From Bacillus sp. V2I10 (lineage in GTDB: Bacteria > Bacillota > Bacilli > Bacillales > Bacillaceae), in NCBI RefSeq assembly GCF_030817055.1, contig NZ_JAUSYV010000001.1, forward strand, positions 582,001-646,000: a stretch of 64,000 nt of DNA. Direction: 5' to 3'. The translations under genes were made by a program, and so were the position numbers. Position 1 is the stretch's first letter. Each line of letters starts with the position of its first letter. Below, piece by piece: positions 36,137-44,448 of the stretch. The notes under the pieces were generated by a model. That model was not told where the DNA came from, did no database searches, and worked only from the letters and a program-made list of their open reading frames with translations.

Positions 36137-36928
36137 ATGCTGCGTTCGATGATTACAGCTACAAATACATTAGGTCAGCTGCAAAAACAGCTGGATCTGA
36201 TTGGAAATAACATGGCAAACATTGATACACAAGGCTACAAACGCACTCAAACAGGTTTCTCGGAGCTCCTTAATCAGCAAGTAAACAATGCCGGACTTCA
36301 GGACAACCCTGCTGGGCGGTCGACAGCTCTTGGCGTTCGGCCTGGAGTCGGCGCGATAGTGACAGGACAAACCGTGTATACCCAAGGCAGCATCAAGGTG
36401 ACGGATCGGGAGCTTGACCTTGCCCTGACAAAGCCTGGCCAATACCTGCAAGTAGAAGCAGGCGGCGAGGTCCAGTATACTCGGGATGGAGCTCTATATT
36501 TGAATCCTGCAGAGAATGGCAAGCTTCAGCTTGTCACATCTGAAGGCCACGCTGTACTTGATGAAAATCAAAATCTGATTTTCTTTGATGATGCGTTTGA
36601 AAAAATGAAGGTAACACCTGATGGCAGATTAACGGCAGTTCCGGGCAATCATTCTGTTCAATTAGGAATAGTTGGGGTAAATCAGCAATCTATGCTTGAA
36701 AAACAGGGCGGAAATCGGTACGCTTTAAATGAGAACGCACCAAACGGCACGATCACATTTTTGAACCGTGATCAAATTGGTGTTCAGCAAGGTGCGCTTG
36801 AAATGTCAAATGTCGATCTATCAAAAGAAATGACCGAGCTGATGGTAGCTCAAAGGTCTTATCAATTAAACTCAAAATCAATCACCATGGGCGATCAAAT
36901 GCTCGGGTTAATCAATAGCGTCAGATAA
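36137..36928 (+). CDS. flhP: Flagellar basal-body rod protein FlhP
   Basis: 263 residues, second FlgG-like rod protein. It has the rod-protein loop NNMANIDTQGYKRTQTGF and C-terminal MVAQRSYQLNSKSITMGDQM. The ribosome site GGGGGATGAG is shared with the end of flhO spacing. Required with FlhO for rod completion and hook assembly in B. subtilis. Confidence 0.93.
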   Translation: MLRSMITATNTLGQLQKQLDLIGNNMANIDTQGYKRTQTGFSELLNQQVNNAGLQDNPAGRSTALGVRPGVGAIVTGQTVYTQGSIKVTDRELDLALTKPGQYLQVEAGGEVQYTRDGALYLNPAENGKLQLVTSEGHAVLDENQNLIFFDDAFEKMKVTPDGRLTAVPGNHSVQLGIVGVNQQSMLEKQGGNRYALNENAPNGTITFLNRDQIGVQQGALEMSNVDLSKEMTELMVAQRSYQLNSKSITMGDQMLGLINSVR

Positions 36929-36945
36929 ACAAAGGGGTTTTTACA

Positions 36946-37203
36946 ATGAGTATAAGCGAACAGTCTCGTGAAGAAGTGAAAGAAACGAAAAAAACAGAAG
37001 AATCCAGCAGCCGCAAAATCAGAATCAGGCTATTTCCGATCTGGCTGCGCATTGTTTTATTGCTTTTTTTCATGTCCATTGCGGCAATCGGCGGTGCGAT
37101 GATTGGCTACGGTGTACTCGGTGATGGAAAGCCAACAGGCGTATTCGATAAACGAACATGGCAGCACGTCTTTGACCTGGTGGAAAAAGAATCCGAAAAA
37201 TAA
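36946..37203 (+). CDS. EpuA-like small membrane protein
   Basis: 85 residues: a charged N-terminus (about 1-24), one membrane helix (about 31-53) and a short outer part with GYGVLGDGKPTGVFDKRTWQ. The pattern matches the EpuA family, often annotated in databases as an RNA polymerase beta-associated protein; that label has no support here. 17 bp after flhP and probably co-transcribed. Confidence 0.72.
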   Translation: MSISEQSREEVKETKKTEESSSRKIRIRLFPIWLRIVLLLFFMSIAAIGGAMIGYGVLGDGKPTGVFDKRTWQHVFDLVEKESEK

Positions 37204-37225
37204 GGAGGGCTAACCCCTCCTTTTT
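37203..37225 (+). terminator. Terminator after the EpuA-like gene
   Basis: AGGAGGG (37203-37209) and CCCTCCT (37215-37221), followed by five T. Confidence 0.8.
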
Positions 37226-37269
37226 GTGTATAATAGAACTAATAGGTTGTACTAGGAGGAGGTACTAAA

Positions 37270-37704
37270 ATGTTAGACATCACACAAATCAAAGAAATCA
37301 TTCCGCATCGTTATCCATTCCTGCTCATCGATAAAATCCTTGAAGTAGACGAAGGCAAGCGTGCAATCGGACTAAAAAACGTAACAGCAAACGAAGAATT
37401 CTTCAACGGCCATTTCCCAGAATACCCAGTCATGCCAGGCGTCTTAATCGTTGAAGCACTCGCCCAAGTCGGCGCTGTTGCCATGCTGATCAAAGAAGAA
37501 AACCGCGGCCGCCTAGCCTTCTTCGCAGGCATCGACAACTGCCGCTTCAAAAAGCAAGTAACACCAGGCGACCAGCTCCGCCTCGAAGTTGAAATCATCC
37601 GTCTGCGCGGATCACTCGGCAAAGGCAAAGGTGTCGCTACAGTAAACGGCGAAGTCGTATGTGAAACAGAATTGATGTTTGCGTTGGGTGAAAAGAAAGA
37701 ATAG
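37270..37704 (+). CDS. fabZ: 3-hydroxyacyl-ACP dehydratase FabZ
   Basis: Fatty-acid elongation dehydratase, 144 residues. The hot-dog-fold active-site sequence [20 protein letters not shown] contains the catalytic His and Glu. ATG after AGGAGGTAC. Codon choice is markedly C-ending compared with neighbouring genes, as expected for a highly expressed gene. Confidence 0.96.
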   Translation: MLDITQIKEIIPHRYPFLLIDKILEVDEGKRAIGLKNVTANEEFFNGHFPEYPVMPGVLIVEALAQVGAVAMLIKEENRGRLAFFAGIDNCRFKKQVTPGDQLRLEVEIIRLRGSLGKGKGVATVNGEVVCETELMFALGEKKE

Positions 37705-37710
37705 ATGGTG

Positions 37711-37740
37711 AGACGATCCTTTTGTGGGGTCGTTTTTTTG
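37711..37740 (+). terminator. Terminator after fabZ
   Basis: ACGATCC (37713-37719) and GGGTCGT (37727-37733; one G-T pair), followed by a run of T. Confidence 0.82.
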
Positions 37741-37807
37741 CGGGTTTTGCTAGAAAAGAGGTATTTAAGGTTTTAAAGGTTGCAGTTCAACATAAGGATT
37801 AGGATAA

Positions 37808-37893
37808 AATTTGAAAAGTGAAAGTATTTTGTAAAAGTTGAAGAGTAAATCTTATAAAGTGACGAATAAAGCCAATTGCCAGCTGCAAGTCAA
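37808..37893 (+). repeat. Family-2 array D: 21-bp phased decamers
   Basis: Decamers TGAAAGTATT (37819), GAAGAGTAAA (37840) and GACGAATAAA (37861) are exactly 21 bp apart; a fourth, weaker unit near 37884 is out of phase by two bases. Introduced by TTTGAAAA. The 5' half of the unit (GTTGA) differs from the GGC form of arrays A-C. Confidence 0.7.
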
Positions 37894-37971
37894 AGGCTAA
37901 ATACCCAAGATCGTTTAGCAAATTCCAGATTTCGTTTAAAAAAGGTGCCTGCAATTTTTAAATTGGGAATA

Positions 37972-38080
37972 AATTGGAAAAGTGAAAGTATTTCGTAATA
38001 GTTGATGAGTAAATTTGATAAAGTGATGAGAAAATGTGCAAAGTTGAAGAGTAAAATCATATAGTTGACGAGTTAAGCCA
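37972..38080 (+). repeat. Family-2 array E: five decamers spaced exactly 21 bp
   Basis: Units start at 37983, 38004, 38025, 38046 and 38067: TGAAAGTATT, GATGAGTAAA, GATGAGAAAA, GAAGAGTAAA, GACGAGTTAA. Arrays D and E together occupy most of the 37.74-38.1 kb gap; nothing else is visible there. Confidence 0.82.
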
Positions 38081-38174
38081 ATTTACCGCATTCCTGAAAT
38101 TAATTCTGGCTAAATTGAAGGAAAGCAGCACCGGAGAAAGAATAGTTTTAAGGGAAATAAAAAGGAGTGATTTT

Positions 38175-39143
38175 TTGATTAAGAAAGAGCTGAAAAGGAC
38201 TCTCAAACTGCAAAAATTAGAAGCTTTGCTAAGAAGGCTGCCTTCAAATTATCCAAAGAGGCACAGGATTGAAGAGGAATACTCAAAATGTATAGCTGGA
38301 TATAGAGGTGAAAAATCTTTATTATTTCATTTGGACGGGATTGATAGTAAAGAATTCATCATTCTTCACGATGTAAGACTTCCTCAAGACGAAAAGTATT
38401 TTTTTCAAATGGATACTATTATTTTATCTCCTGTATTCGCTGTCATTCTTGAGATAAAAAATATGAGCGGAACCTTATGTTTTGATCAGAAATACAATCA
38501 GTTACTCCGAACACAAAATGGCCGTGAAGATGCTTTTCCAGATCCGATTCTTCAATTGCAGCGCCAGCATGGAAACCTCGAAAAGTGGTTCGAAAAACAT
38601 AAACTTCCTCCTGTTCCCATCATTTCTTACATCGTTATTAGCAACCCCTCAACCGTTATTAAATCAATTCCTATGCACTCAGATACCATTCAAAAGAAAG
38701 TCATTCACGCAGCTAAATTACCTGGTGAGATAAACAAGTTAAACAAAAGATATAAGAATACAGTAATGACAAATAAGGATCTTAACAGAATTTCAAGACT
38801 CCTAGTTAGACAGCATGCTCCATATGATCCAGATGTCCTGCAAACTTTTCAGGTTCTCCCTTCAGACCTTCTAATAGGTGTACATTGCACAAATTGTGGT
38901 TGTCTTCCAATGAGAAGAGTAAGCGGTAGCTGGTTTTGCATGAAATGTCATTTTTCTAGCAAAGATGCCCACATTGAGTCTCTCATGGATTATGCCATGT
39001 TAATTGAAACCTCAATTACAACCAAAGAGACCCTTAAATTTCTAATGCTTGCATCAAACTCATCTGCTTCCAGGATCTTGAAATCATTAAACCTCCCCTA
39101 CACAGGTACCTACAAAAACCGCAGATACCAGCTCCCCAAATAA
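38175..39143 (+). CDS. NERD-domain protein with zinc ribbon
   Basis: 322 residues. The NERD (nuclease-related) core lies in the first half, with GYRGEKSLLFHL, the Asp in QMDTIILSP and the E-I-K of AVILEIKNMSG forming a restriction-nuclease-like active site. Residues about 255-280 have a CxxCG...CMKC zinc ribbon. The TTG at 38175 has AAAGGAGTGA five bases before it; the frame is open 20 codons upstream without a site. Cytosolic; function unknown, DNA processing is likely. Confidence 0.75.
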   Translation: MIKKELKRTLKLQKLEALLRRLPSNYPKRHRIEEEYSKCIAGYRGEKSLLFHLDGIDSKEFIILHDVRLPQDEKYFFQMDTIILSPVFAVILEIKNMSGTLCFDQKYNQLLRTQNGREDAFPDPILQLQRQHGNLEKWFEKHKLPPVPIISYIVISNPSTVIKSIPMHSDTIQKKVIHAAKLPGEINKLNKRYKNTVMTNKDLNRISRLLVRQHAPYDPDVLQTFQVLPSDLLIGVHCTNCGCLPMRRVSGSWFCMKCHFSSKDAHIESLMDYAMLIETSITTKETLKFLMLASNSSASRILKSLNLPYTGTYKNRRYQLPK

Positions 39144-39280
39144 ACGTTTACATCTCCGCACATGTGGTAAATAAATACTGTAACACCCATTTTAGACAAA
39201 TTTTCCGAATAAACCTAATCATTCTGGACACCCTAACCACGACCGCTGGATAAAGGTCTAATTAAGGAAGGAGTATGATT

Positions 39281-39559
39281 ATGAATAAGAAGTGGATACT
39301 CAAAATTTCAGGTACATTACTAGCAGCTATGCTGATTGCGGGCTGTGCGGACGATCAGGATCCTGCACCACCGGAAGATAACAATATGGAAGAAGAAGTG
39401 CCAAATGATGAAACGCCTCCTCCTGCTGAGGACGAAACAGAGAAGAACATGGAGCAGGATATGGAAGAAGACATGCAGGAAGATGGGAACAAGATGGAAG
39501 AAGACGAGAAAGAGATGGAACAGAACATGGAAAACGATATGAAAGAAGAAAACAAATAA
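39281..39559 (+). CDS. Small lipoprotein with Met/Glu-rich tail
   Basis: 92 residues. Signal peptide with lipobox LIAGC, then an acidic low-complexity chain of MEQDMEED-like segments to the end, with no recognisable domain. The ATG at 39281 is seven bases after AAGGAAGGAG; the ATG at 39275 is too close. The Met- and Glu-rich repeats could bind metal cations or wall polymers, which is speculation. Reverse frames here are long only because of biased composition. Confidence 0.72.
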   Translation: MNKKWILKISGTLLAAMLIAGCADDQDPAPPEDNNMEEEVPNDETPPPAEDETEKNMEQDMEEDMQEDGNKMEEDEKEMEQNMENDMKEENK

Positions 39560-39569
39560 CCGCATAAAT

Positions 39570-39605
39570 AAAAAAAGTCCCGCTCACGCTTGAGCGGACT
39601 TTTTC
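39570..39605. terminator. Bidirectional terminator
   Basis: AGTCCCGCTCA (39576-39586) and TGAGCGGACT (39591-39600), flanked by A run on the left and T run on the right. It serves the lipoprotein gene and the convergent ywpF, whose stop lies inside it. Confidence 0.85.
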
Positions 39606-40039
39606 ACGTTTAATTCTCTTTGTTCCTTTAGCTTTTGTTTGAAAGCCTGCTTTAGGCCTTCACCGTGCAGACCTTTCCTCAGCAGATCCTCAAGCAATTT
39701 TTCAGGCTCGTGCTTTGCTTTCCGCGCGAGCATCCGCCCCTCAAATAAGACAGAAATATGTTCTTCCAGGACCATAATGGATTTAATCATCGCCACGATC
39801 TCGGCGGGTTTGTTGGTTTTCTTGGAAATCGTTACATATAGATGCAGCTCTTTATTCTTTTGCGAGAGTGTTTCAAAATATGAGCGGTGTTCCTTTGCTA
39901 AAAGAGCTTCAATCATCCAGTGATTTTCCCCGTCTTCTTTGTTGATGATCAGTCCGTCCGATAAAGGAATTTCTTCTAAACGAGCACCATTTTCTCCCTG
40001 CACTTCAATGGTCAGCCCTACGAGTCTAAACGTTTTCAT
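39584..40039 (-). CDS. ywpF: YwpF-like protein
   Basis: 151 residues, soluble. It opens with short strands (MKTFRLVGLTIEV), continues with a central domain and ends in a basic helix-rich tail (FKQKLKEQRELNVKK). Recognised as YwpF-like from sequence pattern and from synteny (fabZ ... ywpF-ywpG-ssbB). Function unknown. On the minus strand AAGGAGGGTATTT precedes the ATG. Confidence 0.8.
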   Translation of the reverse strand: MKTFRLVGLTIEVQGENGARLEEIPLSDGLIINKEDGENHWMIEALLAKEHRSYFETLSQKNKELHLYVTISKKTNKPAEIVAMIKSIMVLEEHISVLFEGRMLARKAKHEPEKLLEDLLRKGLHGEGLKQAFKQKLKEQRELNVKKSAQA

Positions 40040-40069
40040 AAATACCCTCCTTGGTCCAGTTTATCGTTC

Positions 40070-40101
40070 CTGTATGGTTATTGTTACATTATACCATACA
40101 G
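40070..40101 (-). promoter_or_regulatory. Extended -10 promoter of ywpF inside a perfect inverted repeat
   Basis: CTGTATGGT (40070-40078) and ACCATACAG (40093-40101) are perfect 9-bp inverted arms around 14 bp. On the minus strand the right arm merges with TGGTATAAT (extended -10, hexamer 40088-40093). Likely an operator. Confidence 0.5.
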
Positions 40102-40298
40102 AAAGAGTGAAGCACTAAACAGAGGGATGAGCAGAATGAATCAATTAAATAGATAAAAAAAAGAGGAAAAAAGAGGAAATGAGAGAATTAATACAAAATA
40201 TGACAATATACGAGCGAAAATGCCTATATCCGGCTGTTTTCATAAACTTGTAAATTTGCTATGGTAAAATAGCAAACTTTAAGAAATGAGGCTGATCA

Positions 40299-40697
40299 AT
40301 GGAGACGATTAAGTTAAAAACAATTTCGGTAAAAGATCTGCAAACAACGGGTGAAATGGTGAGGGAAAGGTCAGATGATAAATCATTATTATTAAAAGTA
40401 GGGGAGATCATTGCCGGCAAAACAAAGTACTACCACTTCCAGGTACATAGGGAAGCGTCAGTAGAAATATTATACGAAACAAAAGACAAGCTTCAAATTG
40501 TAAGAATCCTATTCGATTTATTTAAAAGTGAAATGTCCATCAAATCGTACGTATGGACAGACCAAACCAAGCGTTATGAAGAAACAGCCATTCAAAATGA
40601 ACTCATCGCATCACAAGCATTTCAAGCTATTCTCCAAAGCATCACTTTTTCAGGTCATGAACAGCAATCCTATTTATTTCAAATACATAGAAAATAG
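40299..40697 (+). CDS. YwpG-like hypothetical protein
   Basis: 132 residues, soluble, mixed alpha/beta, no motif I can name. It lies between ywpF and ssbB, where B. subtilis has ywpG, and is about the same size; the assignment rests on position. The ATG follows AAATGAGGC. In the B. subtilis literature YwpG is a DynA partner; whether that applies here is unknown. Confidence 0.6.
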   Translation: METIKLKTISVKDLQTTGEMVRERSDDKSLLLKVGEIIAGKTKYYHFQVHREASVEILYETKDKLQIVRILFDLFKSEMSIKSYVWTDQTKRYEETAIQNELIASQAFQAILQSITFSGHEQQSYLFQIHRK

Positions 40698-40754
40698 CAG
40701 CAAACATAACGAATCGTAATAATTGACCCTAGAAAAAACAGAAATTCTACAGGG

Positions 40755-40788
40755 AAAATCACTTTTTACAATCCAAAAACGGCGTTTT
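40755..40788 (+). promoter_or_regulatory. ComK box upstream of ssbB
   Basis: Two exact AAAA-N5-TTTT boxes: 40755-40767 and 40776-40788, separated by 8 bp, the one-helical-turn spacing of classic ComK sites. A TACAAT -10 (40818-40823) with a poor -35 follows, as is usual for activator-dependent promoters. Confidence 0.78.
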
Positions 40789-40854
40789 CAAGATTTTTCC
40801 TAATTCCAAATACCCGCTACAATAGCCTTGTAAGCTAAAGAGAGGAGGAATTAG

Positions 40855-41202
40855 GTGATTAATTCAGTCACGCTGGTCGGACGCTTAACGAAAGATCCGG
40901 AAATGCGCTACACAGCAGAAGGGGCGCCTGTCGCCAATATCACACTCGCAGTGAGCCGGTCTTTTAAAAATGCAGCGGGTGACATGGACACAGACTTCGT
41001 CAACTGCACCCTGTGGAGAAAAACGGCAGAAAACACAGCCAACTATTGCCGCAAGGGTTCAATCGTAGGCGTATCCGGACGCATCCAGACCCGCAGCTAC
41101 GAAAACTCGGAAGGCAGGCGCGTCTATGTCACAGAAGTAGTAGCGGACTCCGTACGCTTCATGGGCGGCAAAACCCGTGAACTTGCAGTAACAGAAAAAT
41201 AA
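40855..41202 (+). CDS. ssbB: Single-stranded DNA-binding protein SsbB
   Basis: 115 residues: one OB fold ([17 protein letters not shown] ... [14 protein letters not shown]) with almost no C-terminal tail, which separates it from the longer replicative SsbA. SsbB protects incoming DNA during transformation. GTG start after GAGGAGGAATTAG. The ComK box and ywpF/ywpG neighbours support the competence role. Confidence 0.92.
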   Translation: MINSVTLVGRLTKDPEMRYTAEGAPVANITLAVSRSFKNAAGDMDTDFVNCTLWRKTAENTANYCRKGSIVGVSGRIQTRSYENSEGRRVYVTEVVADSVRFMGGKTRELAVTEK

Positions 41203-41259
41203 CAACCCCTCAAAACCCCTCACAGAAACAGAATCAAGGAACTCCCCACTTCCTCACTT

Positions 41260-41290
41260 AACTAGCCGGAACTCTCCGGCTAGTTTTTTC
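41260..41290 (+). terminator. Terminator after ssbB
   Basis: 11-bp perfect stem AACTAGCCGGA/TCCGGCTAGTT, followed by TTTT. Confidence 0.9.
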
Positions 41291-41354
41291 ATGAGAAGGG
41301 ACAAGCAGGATATAAAAAAACAAATCAGGTCTTAACTTAAAGAGATGGAGGTGT

Positions 41355-41459
41355 CTGGAAAAAAGATAGTATATAATCCAAACTGGCAAGTATTTGTCCG
41401 ATTCCTGCTAGTAAAAGAGCCATTCCGGCAAGTAAAAACCCCATATTGGAAAGTAATCC
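41355..41459 (+). repeat. Family-2 array C: five decamers spaced exactly 21 bp
   Basis: Units start at 41364, 41385, 41406, 41427 and 41448: AGATAGTATA, GGCAAGTATT, TGCTAGTAAA, GGCAAGTAAA, GGAAAGTAAT, again introduced by CTGGAAAA. It fills much of the ssbB-to-helicase gap; the rest (41460-41540) shows nothing. Confidence 0.82.
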
Positions 41460-41540
41460 AACTGTCTGACGGAATTTCCGTACCAACAGCTATCCCCAAA
41501 CCCTTAAATACCCAACTGCATCTAGAAAAACCACTAAACA

Positions 41541-41573
41541 AACACAAAAAAACCAGCCCAAACCGGACTGGTC
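41541..41573 (-). terminator. Minus-strand terminator of the ywqB-ywqA unit
   Basis: ACCAG (41552-41556) and CTGGT (41568-41572), extended through CC/GG pairs. On the minus strand the stem is followed by TTTTTTTG. Confidence 0.7.
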
Positions 41574-41585
41574 CCTACAAAAATC

Positions 41586-41678
41586 CTATTTCCCAACCTT
41601 TTTCGCAATCAACTCATACAGCTTCTTCCACTCTGCACTCATTGTTTCTTTCTTCAAATCGTCTTTTTTCTTGCTCAT
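41586..41678 (-). CDS. Small basic ORF behind the helicase, 30 aa
   Basis: Encodes MSKKKDDLKKETMSAEWKKL plus ten more residues, ending in KKVGK. A strong ribosome site (GGAGG, overlapping the helicase stop) is 7-8 bases before the ATG, and a terminator follows its stop, which argues for translation. Too short to assign. Confidence 0.55.
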   Translation of the reverse strand: MSKKKDDLKKETMSAEWKKLYELIAKKVGK

Positions 41679-41690
41679 GTCGCGCGCCTC

Positions 41691-44448
41691 CTAGCTCATG
41701 GAGAGGGTGAAGAGCTCTTCCAGTTCGTCTGTGGACAGCTCTGTGATCCAGCTCTCGCTTTGGATGATTTCATCGTTCAAGGATTGCTTTTTATCAAGCA
41801 TGCCATCGATTTTCTCTTCGATCGTTCCTGTAGTAATCAGCTTGTGCACGTGAACGAAACGATTCTGACCAATGCGGTAAGCACGGTCTGTAGCCTGGTT
41901 CTCAACAGCAGGGTTCCACCAGCGGTCATAGTGAACAACGTGATTTGCGGCCGTTAAATTCAAGCCGGTTCCTCCAGCCTTCAGTGACAAAATCAAAATC
42001 GAATACTCTTTATTCTGGAACTGCTCCACCATCTTGTCGCGCGCCGCTTTTGCCACACTGCCGTTTAAGAACAAGACTTTCTCTCCGAATTCACTCTCGA
42101 GCAAGGATTGAATCATTTCACCCATGCCTATATATTGCGTAAATATCAAACAGCTCTCATCCTGCTCCCGAATCGCCGTTACAAGCTCAAGCAGCTTCTC
42201 AATTTTATGAGAGCGTGTTGTCACTGATGCCGCATGTTCCTCTTTCAAATAAAGCGCAGGATGATTACAGATCTGCTTCAGCTTCCCGAGCATCTTCAAA
42301 ATCAAAGCCTTCCGCTGCATCCCTGCAAGCTGTGACACTTGGTCAAAAGTATCCTTAACCAGCTGTTCATAAAGAGATGCCTGTTCAACCGTAAGCGGGA
42401 TATACTCTTTCTGCTCCTGCTTCTCAGGCAGATTCAGCGCAACCTGTTCATCACGCTTCGTCCGGCGCAGCAGGAACGGCTTAATCAGCTGCTGCAGGTT
42501 TCCGATAATCGCTGGATCCCGATCCTTCTCAATCGGGAGCACAAATCGCTTATGGAAACTATGCAAGCTGCCAAGAAATCCTGTATTGATAAAATCAAAA
42601 ATCGACCACAATTCCGTTAAGCGATTCTCCATCGGAGTCCCTGTTAAGGCAATATGATGCAGACCCTTCAATTTCCGAATCGCACGGGACTGCTTCGTAT
42701 GCGCATTTTTAATGTTCTGCGCCTCATCCAAACATATCGTGCTCCATGTAACGGAAGCAATCTCTTCATGATCGGCGTGAGACAGGCCGTAAGACGTCAA
42801 AACAATATCCGTATCGGCAAGCGATACATGAAAATCTTCACCCCTTGCCCGATTAGGACCGTAATGAAGATGAACCTTCAAACTAGGAGCAAACTTCTCA
42901 ATTTCCTTCTGCCAGTTTCCAAGGACAGAGGTAGGGGCAATAATTAAAAACGGAGCTTCACGCTTCTCGTGCTCCACTACATACACAAAATAAGCAATCA
43001 TCTGAATCGTTTTCCCAAGCCCCATATCATCCGCTAAACAAGCGCCAAAATGGAACTTCCGCAGAAACAGCAGCCAGTCAACGCCTTGCTGCTGATAAGG
43101 ACGCAGATCACCGTGAAACGTCGAAGGAACATCGTGCGTCGGAATATCCGTTATCTCCGTCAGCTGACGAAGCATCGACTTCATTTGACGGCTGAGCTCA
43201 ATATGAATATTCGCAAATGCTCTTGAATCAAGAACCTCATCATCGTTATCGCGTGCATCAGCAAGTTCCTGCTGCAGAATATCGGAAAAGTGCAGGCCTT
43301 CTTTTTCAGCCTTTTTCAAAATCGATTGCACATGTTTAATAAAAGCAGGGTCAAGCTTAATCCACTGTCCTTTAAAATTCACAAGACGGCGGTTATCATT
43401 CACCATCCCCATAAACTCTTCCTCACTCATCTCCACGCCATTCGTCGCAAAGCGCCAGTTGAAATCAATCAGCGAGTTCATGCCGACAAACGATTGTCCG
43501 CGCGGGGACCGACGACATCTTCGCCTTCAGCAACACCTTTGAATCACGGACAACCTGCCACCATGATGGCAAGAGAATCTCGACGCCAGTATTTACAAAC
43601 GTTTCACTAGCACTTGTTAAAAAGAGCCACGCCTCATCCTCGGTAATATGCGTGTTCCCATTTTGAAAAGAGAGCCACGGCACAATTTCCTCAAACCGCT
43701 GCTGCTCGCGTTCAATCCGGTCCATATAACCTCGCCATGGAGTAGGCAAATCCTTCAGTCCCTGAAAAAGATGAAACGAATCCGGGTTCTTTCGGTCCCG
43801 CAAAAACAACTCAAGCTTCCAATCGTCGCCATCATAATCAGGCTCATTTAACCGCAGCCCAATCGTAAACGGAGCATCATCAATTAAGAAGCCGATCTTC
43901 TCAAGCCAGTCGCGCTCGTCAAGAAAATGACCTTCAAACTTCTCTGTAGCGGCATAAGCTTCCACAATGTCACTCCATGCCCGCCCCAGATCTGAATTCC
44001 GCTCAATCAAATCGCTCACAGCAGCAGACAGCCAATCCGCCGTAAAGCCTTCAAGCTCTCCAGCAGTATCACGCCAGCCAAACGTACCATTCTTCCACCG
44101 TTCAAAATCAGGCATAAACTCGCCGTTCACAATGCAGTCGTAAATGGCCTCTGCTGCATCAATCAGCGGGACAGCATCACCGCTGTACTCAATATCAGCC
44201 AGCGAATTCGTCGTATCTTTTCCGATCAGCTCAACCATCATCCATGGAGAAAGCAAAACAGAAGGGACCCCAATGTAGCTCACATCTTCAAGCAGCGATC
44301 CAAAGAAAGAGGATTCATGCCATGTGAACAAGTAGCGCCGCATATGATTCGTTCCGAGCGTTTTCTCATCCTTCGTCGTGCACCATACGTAAAAGTGAAA
44401 ATTCTCGATTTGTTCCGTATGGACGGAGATCTTCAAATCATTCAGCAT
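41691..44448 (-). CDS. ywqA: SNF2-family helicase YwqA, interrupted by a +1 frameshift
   Basis: The N-terminal part (327 codons from 44448, ending at 43465) and C-terminal part (ATPase, ending at 41691) lie in different frames and together give a length close to B. subtilis YwqA (about 920 residues). The C-terminal part has Walker A DMGLGKTIQ, the DEAQ box, GTPMENRLTELWS and the motif VI region QATDRAYRIGQ, all intact. The frame changes at four C on the coding strand (GGGG at 43504-43507): dropping or skipping one C gives SSVPRGQSFVG running into MNSLIDFNW. It could be an authentic mutation, a sequence error, or programmed +1 frameshifting at CCC. It overlaps ywqB by 11 bp. Confidence 0.85.

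Noticed and set aside
39320..39587. Several overlapping frames around the acidic lipoprotein
   Set aside because: Produced by the biased GAA/ATG codon content; the plus-strand lipobox protein explains the region.
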